Source: Alloyangia pacifica
GTDB lineage: Bacteria > Pseudomonadota > Alphaproteobacteria > Rhodobacterales > Rhodobacteraceae
Direction of reading: 5' to 3'
Assembly (NCBI RefSeq): GCF_900116195.1
Contig: NZ_FOZW01000013.1
Location: forward strand, 124,001 to 188,000
DNA length: 64,000 bases
The stretch's first letter is position 1. The number at the start of each line of letters is the position of its first letter. A model generated the notes under the pieces. It worked only from the letters and a program-made list of their open reading frames with translations, had not been told where the DNA came from and searched no databases. Positions 60,849-64,000 of this stretch are shown piece by piece. The position numbers were made by a program, and so were the translations under genes.

Positions 60849-61231
60849 GGGTGTGGTCTGGCCTTTGTTTGCGTCGTTACGTGGTGCCCACGATTGGGCC
60901 GGGCGTAGGGGAGCCGGGCGAGCGTCTGCCCGTGGGGTGGCGCTGCAACGGTCGCGATCTGTGCTTTATCCTAGACAAATCCGGACGAGTTCCGAACGTC
61001 GCGCGACGATGACACAGCGCCAGCCCGCCGGGACGGGCAGGCGCTTGCCCGGCGGCTTCGCCTTGATTCCGGGCGAAGTTGCGTATCTCTCAAGTCTCTC
61101 GACCAAAGAGCCTCCCGACATCTCTTCCCTATTTCAATCTCTTACTTAACTCGTATCGGCGATGGCCCGACATGGCCATGGCGAAGACGAGAAAACGGGG
61201 GCGGGCCACAGCCCGCCCCCGCTTAGCTAGC
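60849..61231. other. Intergenic region upstream of glpK
   Basis: About 380 bp with no clear gene. It contains the likely glpK promoter, a 12-bp palindrome CGTCGCGCGACG at 60997-61008, and the terminator of the importer operon at its right end. Confidence 0.5.
61190..61220 (-). terminator. Rho-independent terminator of the glycerol importer operon
   Basis: GGGGGCGGGC / GCCCGCCCCC, a perfect 10-bp stem with a 4-nt loop, followed on the minus strand by GTTTTC. It lies about 11 bp after the glpV stop. Confidence 0.8.
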
Positions 61232-62935
<1,704 letters not shown>

Positions 62936-63014
62936 GGTTTCCTCCCTTATTGAACCGTTTTTACTCTTGCGGTGGTCCGGGACTCCTCCATCCCGGGTGA
63001 TGCCATGCCGGGTC

Positions 63015-63287
63015 TCAGACCCAGCGGAACACCGCCGCCGCGTAGATCAGGCAGACGACAAGCGCCGCCCACTGCATCTGGCCGATGAGTCCGAGCCAGG
63101 CGAGATTGATGAAGGCCGAGCCCAGCAGCGTGATGAAGAGCCGGTCGCCGCGCGTGGTTTCGATGCCGAGGACGCCGAGGCGCGGCGTCTCGGGAAAGCG
63201 GATTGCCAGCACGGTGAAGATCACCAGCAGCGCCGCGATGGTCAGAAAGAAGGCCGCCGTGGGCCAGGTCCATGCCATCCAGTCCAT
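63015..63287 (-). CDS. DUF2160 family small membrane protein of the glycerol importer operon
   Basis: 90 residues with three hydrophobic segments (WPTAAFFLTIAALLVIFTVLAI; LFITLLGSAFINLAWLGLIG; WAALVVCLIYAAAVFRWV) and the conserved IRFPETPRLGVLGIETTRGDRLF loop. Proteins of this family are regularly encoded between the permease and receptor of glycerol ABC importers, as here. Their exact role is not known. Confidence 0.88.
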   Translation of the reverse strand: MDWMAWTWPTAAFFLTIAALLVIFTVLAIRFPETPRLGVLGIETTRGDRLFITLLGSAFINLAWLGLIGQMQWAALVVCLIYAAAVFRWV

Positions 63288-63299
63288 GTCGGTCTCCTC

Positions 63300-64000
<701 letters not shown>

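Overview
The window looks like chromosomal DNA (or a large replicon) of a high-GC alphaproteobacterium, most likely Rhodobacterales / Roseobacter group. This rests on base composition, the density of TRAP and ABC importers, the FCD-GntR, IclR and Lrp regulators, and the gene families seen. It is inferred from gene content, not from a marker gene. No rRNA, tRNA, insertion sequence, prophage or CRISPR array was seen.

Layout. 0-2 kb: 3' part of a SPOR/peptidoglycan-binding protein with a trypsin-like domain that has lost its catalytic His and Ser. 2-7.6 kb: SnoaL-like protein, sorbosone-dehydrogenase-like protein, a DctPQM TRAP importer, an OsmC protein and a small basic protein. 7.7-11 kb: ilvC divergent from two translationally coupled Lrp/AsnC regulators and a class V aminotransferase. 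11-17 kb: FCD-GntR regulator, a complete branched-chain-type ABC importer and a third Lrp. 17.3-20.4 kb: a winged-helix regulator divergent from a TpsB-like outer-membrane barrel without POTRA domains. 20.4-31.5 kb: a sugar-acid catabolic locus (L-fuconate dehydratase, MaoC, Gfo/Idh, sugar ABC importer, IclR, lactonase-type amidohydrolase, signal-less solute-binding-like protein, CoA-transferase). 31.7-46 kb: a redox/sulfur/haem-sensing island. 46.2-54.4 kb: a second TRAP importer with a DHDPS-family aldolase, GntR, cytosolic GH78 rhamnosidase and a LuxR-type regulator. 54.5-59.3 kb: polyamine-type ABC importer plus an SDR. 59.3-64 kb: glycerol kinase and part of a glycerol ABC importer.

The most interesting part is 33-45.6 kb. 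A truncated haemoglobin, a PAS-linked class III cyclase homologue with substituted active-site residues, a PAS-PAS histidine kinase with receiver, an OmpR-type regulator and a second, unrelated globin lie head to tail. Five promoters in and around this block (YgjV-rhodanese; OsmC; FAD oxidoreductase; the globin-cyclase-kinase operon; the second globin-CysK/glutaredoxin-MFS operon) carry the same direct repeat TGAAAC-N3-Y-GAAAC. A third GAAAC follows exactly 23 or 33 bp further on, and a degenerate sixth copy precedes a 49-residue basic protein. I read this as one regulon of gas/redox or reactive-sulfur defence, driven by the embedded two-component system. The motif is seen directly; the regulator and the stimulus are inferred.

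A second regulatory pattern is ATTC-N6-GAAT, found at the three intergenic regions of the fuconate locus. At two of them it occurs as a pair spaced exactly 19 bp, which fits control by the locus's IclR protein. Smaller points include intercistronic hairpins directly downstream of two solute-binding-protein genes, an 18-bp AT palindrome before an lrp gene, and several small genes of 43-56 codons with good ribosome binding sites.
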